From: Lachnospiraceae bacterium
GTDB taxonomy: Bacteria > Bacillota > Clostridia > Lachnospirales > Lachnospiraceae
Assembly: GCA_030537145.1 (NCBI GenBank)
Contig: JAUNON010000021.1
Location: 1,388-42,693, forward strand
Direction: 5' to 3'
DNA length: 41,306 nt
Shown: piece by piece, positions 1-6,443 of the stretch
How the letters are laid out: each line of letters starts with the position of its first letter
Numbering within the stretch: position 1 is the first letter of the stretch
The notes under the pieces: model-generated
What the model was told of the DNA's origin: nothing
The model's database searches: none
The model's input: only the letters and a program-made list of their open reading frames with translations
Program-made: the position numbers and the translations under genes

Positions 1-279
1 CATGCGATGATGAAATACATGTATTTATATGATTTAAAGGTTAATATGGATTACAGAAGGCGGCGGATTGGCAAAATGCTGATAGAAAAATCAAAGGAAG
101 TAGCCGTAAACCAAGGGTATAAAGGAATTTATACACAAGGGCAGGATAATAATCTTGGAGCATGTTTGTTTTATCTGGAAAATGGCTTTGTTATCGGTGG
201 ATTGGATACCCATGTATATGTTGGTACCTCACAGGAAGGGAAAAGTGATATTCTATTTTACTTTGATATTAACCAATAA
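1..279 (+). CDS. GNAT N-acetyltransferase, C-terminal part (5' end outside window)
   Basis: The frame is open from base 1, so the true start lies upstream of the window. About 92 residues remain. They carry the end of a GNAT fold: a strand (YLYDLKV) leading into an acetyl-CoA pyrophosphate loop of the form YRRRRIGKMLI, and then QDNNLGACLFYLENGF, the usual C-terminal strand-helix of the family. The QDNN...ACLFY pattern and the GGLDTHVY end resemble streptothricin-type acetyltransferases, but the substrate is inference. The gene is followed by a convincing intrinsic terminator. AT-rich composition and the accessory genes after it suggest horizontally acquired DNA. I am confident of GNAT and not of any resistance role. 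Confidence 0.8.
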   Translation, partial: HAMMKYMYLYDLKVNMDYRRRRIGKMLIEKSKEVAVNQGYKGIYTQGQDNNLGACLFYLENGFVIGGLDTHVYVGTSQEGKSDILFYFDINQ

Positions 280-309
280 ACTTCCGCCTGGTTTTGCAGA
301 TAGGCTGCC

Positions 310-345
310 AAGAGGTGACGGCCTAAATGCTGTCACCTCTTTTCC
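310..345 (+). terminator. Intrinsic terminator after the GNAT gene
   Basis: A perfect 10-bp inverted repeat, AAGAGGTGAC and GTCACCTCTT, encloses a 12-nt loop and ends in a short T-run, 31 bases after the stop codon. It is suited to ending the GNAT transcript. Confidence 0.75.
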
Positions 346-670
346 TGCTTCTTGCCCCTAATCAATGCTCATGTGCGTTAAAGTAATACAATTATTGCAG
401 ACAGTATAGTCCGCTATTCCACGCCCCAAAGCGGGATATATACATTGGCTTGTACAGATCCGGCTATCTTTTATTCATTTTCCACATGGATAACATTGCT
501 GGTATATTTGATTTTTCAGAAAGCAATTTGCGCCGTTTTTCCAAAATGACTTTTCTCTCTGGGTTTGTAAAAATGGTTGAGGAAAGAAAAGAGAAATAAA
601 TATAGACAGCGAACAAATAGCAGCCCCAGCCAAGCCAGCGAATAGAATTATTTTTAAGTTTAAGCGTATC
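346..670. other. AT-rich intergenic stretch without a recognisable gene
   Basis: No supported gene is visible. Short open stretches exist, for example one ending at about 711, but they have no start with a ribosome site and no family I recognise. The stretch separates the GNAT terminator from the promoter of the next gene and may be decayed mobile-element DNA. Confidence 0.5.
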
Positions 671-699
671 TTGACACCTCAGGATTGGTCTGCTATATT
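671..699 (+). promoter_or_regulatory. Consensus promoter for the GPP34-like/MerR gene pair
   Basis: TTGACA (671-676) and TATATT (694-699) are 17 bases apart, with a TGn extended -10 just before the second hexamer. The start codon at 763 is preceded by GGAGG at 751-755. This predicts a 5' leader of about 55 nt that includes a short repeated GTAAGTA motif. Confidence 0.75.
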
Positions 700-762
700 T
701 ATATCGTAAGTAGTAAGTAAAAAATAAGCACTAAATCAAAAATAGTAAACGGAGGCGTCCAT

Positions 763-1416
763 ATGAAAAACTTATCACTCACCCAGCAATATCTTCTTTG
801 CGTACTGAACAAAAATGGGAAGCTGCCTGCCTTTGGTCTTGAGAAAACTCTTTGCCTGTCTGCGGCCAGTGTACTTGAGCTTTTAATGGAGGATGCGCTT
901 AGCTTTGATGGTAAGAAACTGACCGTGCAATCTCCGTTGCCAAAAGAGAAAACTTATTTGAGACCGGTTTATCAAGTAGTAGAAAGGAAGCAACCTGTAA
1001 AATTCGAATCAATTGTTGAATATTTTTCTTTGGCTCTTACTGACAAGCATATGAATGAGCTGATTGATTCGATAGGAACCTCTCTTGTGCAAAATGGCTG
1101 CGTACAAAGAGAAGAAACGGGCGGACTTTTTGGTGGAAGGAATGTCTATATTCCTAATGAGGTAGATGTAGATTCTGTTGTACAGAGTATTCGTGCTGAA
1201 CTGTTGGAAGATGGAGAGCTGTCTGAAGATGTTGTAGCATTGACAATGCTGCTCCACAAAAGCGGTGATTTACAGAAATATTTTTCTGCTTATGAAAAAA
1301 AGGATCTGAAAAAGCGCTTGAAAGAGATAAAAAATAATCCTCAGAATAAGATGATTCAAAAAGCAGTCGAGTATGTTGATTCTTTGCTTTGCCTGGTTAT
1401 TGTGGCAATCAGCTAA
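763..1416 (+). CDS. GPP34-like (Golgi phosphoprotein 3 family) protein
   Basis: The 217-residue protein starts with LSLTQQYLLCVLNKNGKL, followed by a helix with conserved small residues (LSAASVLELLMEDAL) and a strand (FDGKKLTV). This is the usual opening of the GPP34/GOLPH3 domain, which in eukaryotes binds phosphatidylinositol-4-phosphate. Bacterial members have no established role. The middle (GCVQREETGGLFGGRNVYIP) matches the beta-hairpin region of the family, and the C-terminal half is helical and charged. No signal peptide is seen. It has its own strong promoter and is followed 19 bases later by a MerR-type gene, so the two are probably cotranscribed. The family call is by pattern only; the alternative is an uncharacterised cytosolic protein. 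Confidence 0.6.
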   Translation: MKNLSLTQQYLLCVLNKNGKLPAFGLEKTLCLSAASVLELLMEDALSFDGKKLTVQSPLPKEKTYLRPVYQVVERKQPVKFESIVEYFSLALTDKHMNELIDSIGTSLVQNGCVQREETGGLFGGRNVYIPNEVDVDSVVQSIRAELLEDGELSEDVVALTMLLHKSGDLQKYFSAYEKKDLKKRLKEIKNNPQNKMIQKAVEYVDSLLCLVIVAIS

Positions 1417-1435
1417 TAAAGGATGGTAAGGTCTG

Positions 1436-1693
1436 ATGTCAAGACAAAGAAGTATGGAAGCGATCATCGCTTCTGAATATGTCACGATAGGAGAACTGGT
1501 TCGCCTAACAGAAACCCGATACAGTACGCTGAAATTCTATACTGAGGAAGGTTTTCTTCCCTTTAAACAGGAAGATCAAAAACTAACACGCAGGTATCCA
1601 AGAGAAGAAACCGTAAAACGCATTGCCTATATTAAGCAAATGCGGAAAGATGGGAAAACAATTCCGGAGATTAAAACAATTTTAAGCAAATAA
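1436..1693 (+). CDS. Small MerR-type DNA-binding protein
   Basis: The 85-residue protein is essentially one MerR winged helix-turn-helix. The motif ITIGELVRLTETRYSTLKFY resembles the DNA-recognition helices, followed by TEEGFLPF and the wing RRYPREETVKRI. It lacks the long dimerisation coiled coil and any effector domain, so it is either a minimal regulator or an excisionase-like DNA-bending factor of a mobile element. The adjacent recombinase remnant favours the second reading, but that is inference. It lies 19 bases after the GPP34-like gene, with AAGGATGG upstream as a modest ribosome site. Confidence 0.7.
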   Translation: MSRQRSMEAIIASEYVTIGELVRLTETRYSTLKFYTEEGFLPFKQEDQKLTRRYPREETVKRIAYIKQMRKDGKTIPEIKTILSK

Positions 1694-1795
1694 AGTATTC
1701 TTTACCGCCGGCGCAGCTATAACGAGAACGGCACCCGCAGGCAGGACATTGAGATTTATTACAGCTTTGTCGGCAAGATTGACTTGCCAGAATAA
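1694..1795 (+). pseudogene. C-terminal remnant of a large serine recombinase
   Basis: A reading frame with no start runs to the stop at 1793-1795. Its end (RRQDIEIYYSFVGKIDLPE) strongly resembles the extreme C-terminus (DUF4368-type tail) of the large serine recombinases that move clostridial conjugative transposons. Only about 30 residues survive and the stop of the preceding gene cuts the frame, so it is not functional. A hairpin with an A/T-rich tail follows. Together these look like the edge or scar of an excised or decayed integrative element. The call rests on one short motif. Confidence 0.5.
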
Positions 1796-1804
1796 CCGCC
1801 CGAT

Positions 1805-1850
1805 CTATCCGACACAAGGGCTAAGTGCCGGATAGGAACGGCAAAATTTT
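1805..1850 (+). terminator. Terminator-like hairpin after the recombinase remnant
   Basis: CTATCCG and CGGATAG form a stem, extended inwards by CAC and GTG with one mismatch, and AAAATTTTTT follows a few bases later. It lies just after the recombinase stop, so it is probably that gene's original terminator. It also separates the rightward genes from the leftward PspC operon. Confidence 0.5.
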
Positions 1851-1902
1851 TTACACTTCTATTACTTCTTTATCACATATCAGTAAATGCTTCGGGCTTC
1901 TT

Positions 1903-2088
1903 TTAATCTTCGTTTGGAATTACAAAAGCAGCAATGATGTAAAATAATACACCGCTGCCGGCCCACAGGCCTAAAAATGCGAAAATCAGCCGCACGATCG
2001 TAGGATCAATATTAAAATACTCTGCAATTCCTCCGCACACCCCGCAGATAATGCGGTTTTCACTTGATTTGTACAATTTCTTTGACAT
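1903..2088 (-). CDS. PspC-domain membrane protein
   Basis: The 61-residue protein is a single PspC domain: KLYKSSENRIICGVCGGIAEYF, then a hydrophobic segment of about 25 residues, then the end FVIPNED. PspC proteins are small membrane proteins linked to envelope-stress sensing. The start is placed at 2088 because AAAGGAG sits just upstream; a longer open frame to 2238 has no ribosome site and reads into charged junk. It lies 107 bases downstream of the DUF4097 gene and is probably the last gene of the PadR operon, as in operons that combine DUF1700, DUF4097 and PspC proteins. Confidence 0.88.
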   Translation of the reverse strand: MSKKLYKSSENRIICGVCGGIAEYFNIDPTIVRLIFAFLGLWAGSGVLFYIIAAFVIPNED

Positions 2089-2195
2089 AACAGTAATCTC
2101 CTTTCTTTTGCTGGTTCCTTCTGCTTTATCCTTTTCTCTGTCTTTCCGGCTTGCCCTTATTGTCCTTTTCTGCTTTCTTCCAGACAGCTTTCCGG

Positions 2196-2951
2196 CTATA
2201 TTTTCCGGAATTCTACGGTAATGCTGCCCAGGCCGCATTCCAGCTCTATCCTTCTTCCGCTCTGATTATCCTTCGTATATTCTCCGACTCCGGAGATATC
2301 GGGTCCATCCTGTACCTCAATCGTTCCCAGGCCGCACTCCAGGGAATAATCATAATCCTTTTCCGTCCCCTTCAGACTCAGCTCCACCGCTCCCGCTCCG
2401 CATTCCGCAAAGCAGTTGCCCGTCACCTCACCGGTAAAAGATAGCTTTCCTGCTCCGCAGGTCAGCTCCAGCTCTTTGCAGGTAATTCCTTCTGCGATAA
2501 ATTCAGAAGCTCCCACATCTGCATACAGCTCGGCCAGAGGCTCCTTCCCGGGAACAAAAATACGAATGGTTTCCGGCCCCCGGCTTCCTCCCGTTATCCA
2601 TTTCCAAAAAGAATGATGCCTGGCTCCATAGGAAATTTCAAGATGTCCTCCATCCTGTTCACACGCCAGCAGCGTCTTGTCAGATACCTCTATCCGGACC
2701 GTATCCCCGGAATAGGCGGATATCTCACATATGGAAGCGCCTGCTGAAATTTCTATGGCAGAAACATTCTGATATTCCGCCGCCTGCGCCAAAGCCCCCT
2801 GCTCATGCCCTTCTTCCGACCAGTCCGTACGGTACTCCTCCAGAACCTGACCGGGCTGATATCCCATAACCCATCCGGCCGTGCAAAAAACCATACCCAG
2901 CACAAAAAAAATGCCGAAAAAAACGAAGGCTTTTTTTGTAAAACGTTTCAT
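2196..2951 (-). CDS. DUF4097-family exported or membrane-anchored beta-helix protein
   Basis: The 251-residue protein has an N-terminal transmembrane or signal anchor at about residues 8-28 (FVFFGIFFVLGMVFCTAGWV). A long repetitive beta domain follows. From about residue 135 it carries repeated glycine/cysteine turns (ELTCGAGKL, AECGAGAVEL, LECGLGTIEV, LECGLGSITV), the hallmark of DUF4097 putative adhesin-like proteins. The function is unknown; the domain probably faces outward on the membrane. The start at 2951 has AAAGGAGAAGGG upstream and overlaps the stop of the DUF1700 gene by 4 bases, so the two are translationally coupled. A longer open frame to 3305 is only the other frame of the preceding gene. 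Confidence 0.85.
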   Translation of the reverse strand: MKRFTKKAFVFFGIFFVLGMVFCTAGWVMGYQPGQVLEEYRTDWSEEGHEQGALAQAAEYQNVSAIEISAGASICEISAYSGDTVRIEVSDKTLLACEQDGGHLEISYGARHHSFWKWITGGSRGPETIRIFVPGKEPLAELYADVGASEFIAEGITCKELELTCGAGKLSFTGEVTGNCFAECGAGAVELSLKGTEKDYDYSLECGLGTIEVQDGPDISGVGEYTKDNQSGRRIELECGLGSITVEFRKI

Positions 2952-3856
2952 ACCCTTCTCCTTTCTATCCGGAAGATTCTCTGGAAAATCCGGATAAATG
3001 CACGGGCTGCCCAGGGAATTACCCTTCCCCACATCCAAATTCCCGCCGCCAGCGCCAACGCCGCAAATGCAAGGCACAGGAAACCGCCGCCGATCAGCAT
3101 CAGTCCCATCCCCAGCACCGTAACCGCTTTCATGATTCCTATAACCAGAAGCGTGATTCCTACTGCTGCCAGCCCAAGAGCCACGGCGAAGCCTCCAATG
3201 GCCACAGCAGCCACGGCAGCCACAACAGCCGCAAACACACTGCCCAGAACGCTGACCAAGGGAATTCCTATACAGATGACCCCGCCGATCAGAATCAACA
3301 GCCATCCGATTCCACGTCGCTGTTCCCGCTTCTGCCGCCTTTCCCGATCCTCATATCCTCTTTCCCGTCTTTCCGTCCGGCCATATGCCCCGCTTCGTCC
3401 CGTTTCCTCTCCCCGGGTTTCTTTTTCCCTGGCGTCCCCGGCAGGCTCGGCATTTCCGGCATTCCATGAATTCCCGGCGTGTCCGGCGTTTCCGGCATTC
3501 CATGAATTCCCGGCGTGTCCGGTATTTCCGGCATTCCATGAATTCCCCGCAGGCCCGGTATTCCTGGCCGCCTTCTGAAATTTTCCCGCCTTCACCACCG
3601 CATAGCGTCCCGCTTCTGTTCCGCTCTCATACCCGCTTTCTGTAAAATGACCGGATTCACTGTCATTGCTCAGGCCTTCCTTTACGGCAGCCGCCACCTG
3701 CGCAGGAGTTCCCAAATGCTCCATCGCCTCCTGCTCCCCATCCGGCCCGGCATCCTCCAGATAATCCGTAAAGTACTCAATCGCAGCCTGCCTTTCCTCC
3801 TGAGAAATATCGGACAGCAGATGCTCTAACTGATCCAGATATTCTTTTTTGCTCAT
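2948..3856 (-). CDS. DUF1700-family membrane protein with Asn/Gly-rich repeats
   Basis: The 302-residue protein begins MSKKEYLDQLEHLLSDIS, with EYFTDYLEDAG shortly after, the classic DUF1700 N-terminal helical domain (residues 1-60). A hydrophilic linker of about 110 residues follows and contains three near-identical 12-residue units built on GNSWNAGN. Several transmembrane segments then fill residues 200 to 290 (GWLLILIGGVICIGIPLVSV and others). DUF1700 proteins usually sit beside PadR regulators and DUF4097 proteins, as here. The start at 3856 has AGGAGGGAG upstream and overlaps the PadR stop by 4 bases. The role is unknown and is probably envelope-related. Confidence 0.87.
   Translation of the reverse strand: MSKKEYLDQLEHLLSDISQEERQAAIEYFTDYLEDAGPDGEQEAMEHLGTPAQVAAAVKEGLSNDSESGHFTESGYESGTEAGRYAVVKAGKFQKAARNTGPAGNSWNAGNTGHAGNSWNAGNAGHAGNSWNAGNAEPAGDAREKETRGEETGRSGAYGRTERRERGYEDRERRQKREQRRGIGWLLILIGGVICIGIPLVSVLGSVFAAVVAAVAAVAIGGFAVALGLAAVGITLLVIGIMKAVTVLGMGLMLIGGGFLCLAFAALALAAGIWMWGRVIPWAARAFIRIFQRIFRIERRRV
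3453..3560. repeat. Three tandem 36-bp units inside the DUF1700 gene
   Basis: TTTCCGGCATTCCATGAATT recurs at 3453, 3489 and 3525 with an exact period of 36 bases. The period is a multiple of three, so the frame is kept and each unit adds 12 residues to the hydrophilic linker. The last unit is diverged. Copy number could vary by slippage. Confidence 0.85.
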
Positions 3857-4179
3857 ATCTCTCTCCCTCCTGATGCAAGTATACCCGAAATCTTTGAAGA
3901 ATAACTCAGCCATTCCGACTGATACAGCTTTAGCTGAGAAGCTCCTTTTTCTGTCAACTTATAATACCTTCGGTTCCTCCCGCCAAATTCCCGGTCATAT
4001 ACCTCCAGGCATCCATCCTTCTGCAGCCTGCGCAGTACCGGATAAAGCGTAGAGTCCGACACATCCAGAACCGACTGGACCTCCTGCGTAATCCGGTAGC
4101 CGTAGGTTCCTTCCCGCTCCCTCGATACTACCGCCAGTACAATCGCATCAAGCAGGGTTGCTCCTGTGTTAAAAACCAT
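3853..4179 (-). CDS. PadR-family transcriptional regulator
   Basis: The 108-residue protein has the PadR winged-helix pattern: LLDAIVLAVVSREREGTYGYRI, then DVSDSTLYPVLRRLQKDGCLEV (recognition helix), then RRYYKLTEKG (wing). A short C-terminal dimerisation helix completes it, the usual length for the subfamily that controls DUF1700 operons. The start at 4179 gives a canonical N-terminus; an open extension to 4272 lies across the promoter and is rejected. It heads the operon PadR, DUF1700, DUF4097, PspC. It very likely represses its own promoter through the palindrome at 4210-4238. Confidence 0.9.
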   Translation of the reverse strand: MVFNTGATLLDAIVLAVVSREREGTYGYRITQEVQSVLDVSDSTLYPVLRRLQKDGCLEVYDREFGGRNRRYYKLTEKGASQLKLYQSEWLSYSSKISGILASGGREI

Positions 4180-4209
4180 CGTACCACATCCTGCTATACT
4201 ATTATTCTG

Positions 4210-4238
4210 TACAATATTATATATCATATAATATTGTA
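4210..4238. promoter_or_regulatory. Palindromic operator, probably for PadR
   Basis: This is a perfect inverted repeat with 13-bp arms (TACAATATTATAT and its complement) around a 3-bp centre. It covers the whole spacer and -10 region of the promoter at 4216-4244. A dyad placed this way would block RNA polymerase when bound. The assignment to PadR is inferred from position and family habit. Confidence 0.75.
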
Positions 4239-4244
4239 TGTCAA
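4216..4244 (-). promoter_or_regulatory. Consensus promoter of the PadR-DUF1700-DUF4097-PspC operon
   Basis: On the minus strand, TTGACA (4239-4244) and TATAAT (4216-4221) are exactly 17 bases apart, a perfect match to both hexamers. Transcription should start near 4209, giving a leader of about 30 nt before the PadR start. Such a strong promoter makes sense only with tight repression, consistent with the overlapping palindrome. Confidence 0.85.
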
Positions 4245-4329
4245 CTATAGCGCAGCGAATACCAAATGTCAAGATTTTTCATCCTTAGTCCTCAAAACCT
4301 GTATTCCGGAAATTTGGCAGCACGACTTT

Positions 4330-4420
4330 GGGCCGCCGCAAAATTTTATCTGCAAAGCTCTGTCTCAGTGACGCATACTCTGGATACAGACACTTCTGCA
4401 TTAATATTTTGCGGCAGCCC
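4330..4420 (-). repeat. Palindromic intergenic element, copy 1 (shortened)
   Basis: Read on the minus strand, this 91-bp element begins GGGCTGCCGCAAAAT and ends with the inverted copy ATTTTGCGGCGGCCC. Its interior shares TCTGTATCCAG, CACTGAGACA and GAGCTTTGCA, in the same order, with the longer copy at 17394-17501. It lacks about 13 bases of the inner stem present in that copy. It lies 85 bases downstream of the last gene of the sugar operon and could help end that transcript, but no T-run follows. Confidence 0.75.
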
Positions 4421-4504
4421 ATTCTACCCCTAACATATCAATCAATATATAACTTCGAATATAATTTTTCAGCAGTCACAAAATCAAATTTGCAACAGCC
4501 GCCT

Positions 4505-6436
4505 TTAAACCCCTTCCCGAATCCAGACCTCCATCTCGCCAATTCCCCGGTTATTCCATAAATAATAGGGAATCAGCCTTAACCTGGTATCCTGCCCTTT
4601 ATCCGGTCTCCGGAACGTATAAAGCGGGGCCTCCGAAAGGGCGATCTGTCTGCCGGAGGTCACAAGATCCTTCGATCCCTCCTCCACAATTCCAGGTTCC
4701 ACCGTAAAGGCACTGTCTGCCGGAAGCTGCATCCGGCCGATTCCTTTTCCATTATCCGCTTCCTCCAGGCAGTATACCAACGGTCCTCTTGTTATGGCGG
4801 TCTTGCCTACATCAGCCTTTACCCGCGGATCCGCATAATTGCGCTTTACTCCCATATCAAATGTCAGGATAACTTTATCTCCATCCTCCCATTTCCTGCA
4901 GATCTTTGCGTAGCCTCCATGAACCATAGGTTTTTCTTCTTTCCCATTTATACTTATGCCTGTAGTACTGCTCCAGCCCGGCATACGCAGATCCAGGGTA
5001 AACTCCGAGGCTTCCCCTTCCATCTGGATGGCAACCGTATCTCCCCAGGGCAGACTGCTTTCCACCCGCATACGCATGCCGCAGAAGGGAAGATTTGCTT
5101 CGCCTCCAATGTAAAGATGAACCGCAATTTCCTGCTCCCGGTATGTACAGACATAATTCCCCACCGATGCGATCATACGGGCCAGATTGGGCGGGCAACA
5201 GGCACAGCCAAACCAGCGCTGGCGTTCCACCGCAACGTGCTTCTTTCTCTGATCCTTCCGGCAGGCGACCGGATCAATTTCCAGCGGATTCACATAGAAA
5301 AATCTGGTTCCGTCTTTAGACATCCCGCTGATACACCCATTGTACAGGGCTCTTTCCATCACATCGCCGTAGCTGCTATTCAGCTCCATTTCCAGCATTC
5401 TGCGGGCCCAGAACACCAGACCGATAGCGGCACAAGTCTCGCCATAGATCTCATCATTAGGCAGATCATAAGAAAACGTAAAGGATTCCCCATATTCCGA
5501 TGAGCCCACTGCACCGGTAATATACATTTGCGTATTTGTAACATCCTCCCATAACGCCTTAATCGTTTCCAGAAGCTCCGTATCCTGCGTTTCCTTTACA
5601 ACCGAAGCAATTCCGGAATACAGATACATCGCCCGGACCGCATGGCCTTCCGCATGCCTTTGCTCTCTGACCGGTTTCCCCGCCTGATAATACTGAAACT
5701 GAAACAGGCTGTCCTTCCAGAAAAATTCATTGTTGTTGCGTTTCTGCTCTTCCGCAAAATACAGCGGCTGCTGCCCTCTCTCATCGATAAAATATTTTGC
5801 AAGAGACAGATAATTTTCATTCTCCGTAACCTCATACAGCCGTACCAGCGCCATCTCGATGATCTCGTGCCCCGGATAGGCATGCAGCTTTCCCTCTTCC
5901 GGTCCAAAGGTATCCACAATACAATCAGCCAGCCGTATCACGATATCTAACAATTTGCGTTTTCCAGTTCCCTTGTAGTAAGCGATCCCTGCCTCGATCA
6001 TATGGCCGGCACAGTAAAGCTCATGATGATCCTGCAGATTCGTCCACCGTTTTTCCAGGCCGTTGATAATATAATAGGTATCCAGATATCCGTCTGCCTG
6101 CTGGGCCATACCAATCAAATCAATCGCTTCGTCTGCGGTCTTTTCCAATTCCTCATCCTTCGCCCAGGATAATACATATCCCACAGCCTCCAGCCATTTT
6201 GCCACATCACTGTCCTGAAATACATATCCCTCAAACTTGCCCTCCTCCAGTCCGGCGGCGATTCGGAAATTAGCGATACAATGGCTGGGAACCGTATTCA
6301 AAAGCTGATCGTTTAATGCCAGCCATTGATACGGAATCATCTTATTTTTCACCAGTTCCATCCTGGAGCTCCAGAAATCATCCGCAACCCGGAAATGATC
6401 CATTAATAAAACCTTCCATCCGTTTTCAATTTTCAT
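4505..6436 (-). CDS. GH127-family beta-L-arabinofuranosidase (DUF1680)
   Basis: The 643-residue protein matches the GH127 family, which removes terminal beta-L-arabinofuranose using a cysteine nucleophile and a zinc site. By position against the Bifidobacterium enzyme HypBA1, the acid/base glutamate corresponds to E317 (SSEYGE), the zinc ligands to E333 and C335 (YGETC) plus C414, and the nucleophile to C413 (GCACCPPN). All are present, so the enzyme should be active. No signal peptide is seen; it acts in the cytoplasm on imported sugar. It begins 7 bases after the DUF5695-like gene and ends the operon. Other GH127-clan specificities are possible, so the exact substrate is inference. Confidence 0.88.
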   Translation of the reverse strand: MKIENGWKVLLMDHFRVADDFWSSRMELVKNKMIPYQWLALNDQLLNTVPSHCIANFRIAAGLEEGKFEGYVFQDSDVAKWLEAVGYVLSWAKDEELEKTADEAIDLIGMAQQADGYLDTYYIINGLEKRWTNLQDHHELYCAGHMIEAGIAYYKGTGKRKLLDIVIRLADCIVDTFGPEEGKLHAYPGHEIIEMALVRLYEVTENENYLSLAKYFIDERGQQPLYFAEEQKRNNNEFFWKDSLFQFQYYQAGKPVREQRHAEGHAVRAMYLYSGIASVVKETQDTELLETIKALWEDVTNTQMYITGAVGSSEYGESFTFSYDLPNDEIYGETCAAIGLVFWARRMLEMELNSSYGDVMERALYNGCISGMSKDGTRFFYVNPLEIDPVACRKDQRKKHVAVERQRWFGCACCPPNLARMIASVGNYVCTYREQEIAVHLYIGGEANLPFCGMRMRVESSLPWGDTVAIQMEGEASEFTLDLRMPGWSSTTGISINGKEEKPMVHGGYAKICRKWEDGDKVILTFDMGVKRNYADPRVKADVGKTAITRGPLVYCLEEADNGKGIGRMQLPADSAFTVEPGIVEEGSKDLVTSGRQIALSEAPLYTFRRPDKGQDTRLRLIPYYLWNNRGIGEMEVWIREGV

Positions 6437-6443
6437 AGACTTT

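Noticed and set aside
3453..3560. CRISPR-like appearance of regularly spaced repeats
   Set aside because: The units are directly adjacent with no unique spacers, keep the reading frame of the DUF1700 gene, and no cas gene is nearby.
4245..4504. A small plus-strand gene in the gap between the PadR operon and GH127
   Set aside because: The open frame at 4328-4561 runs through the palindromic element, lacks a ribosome site and has no resemblance to a protein family.
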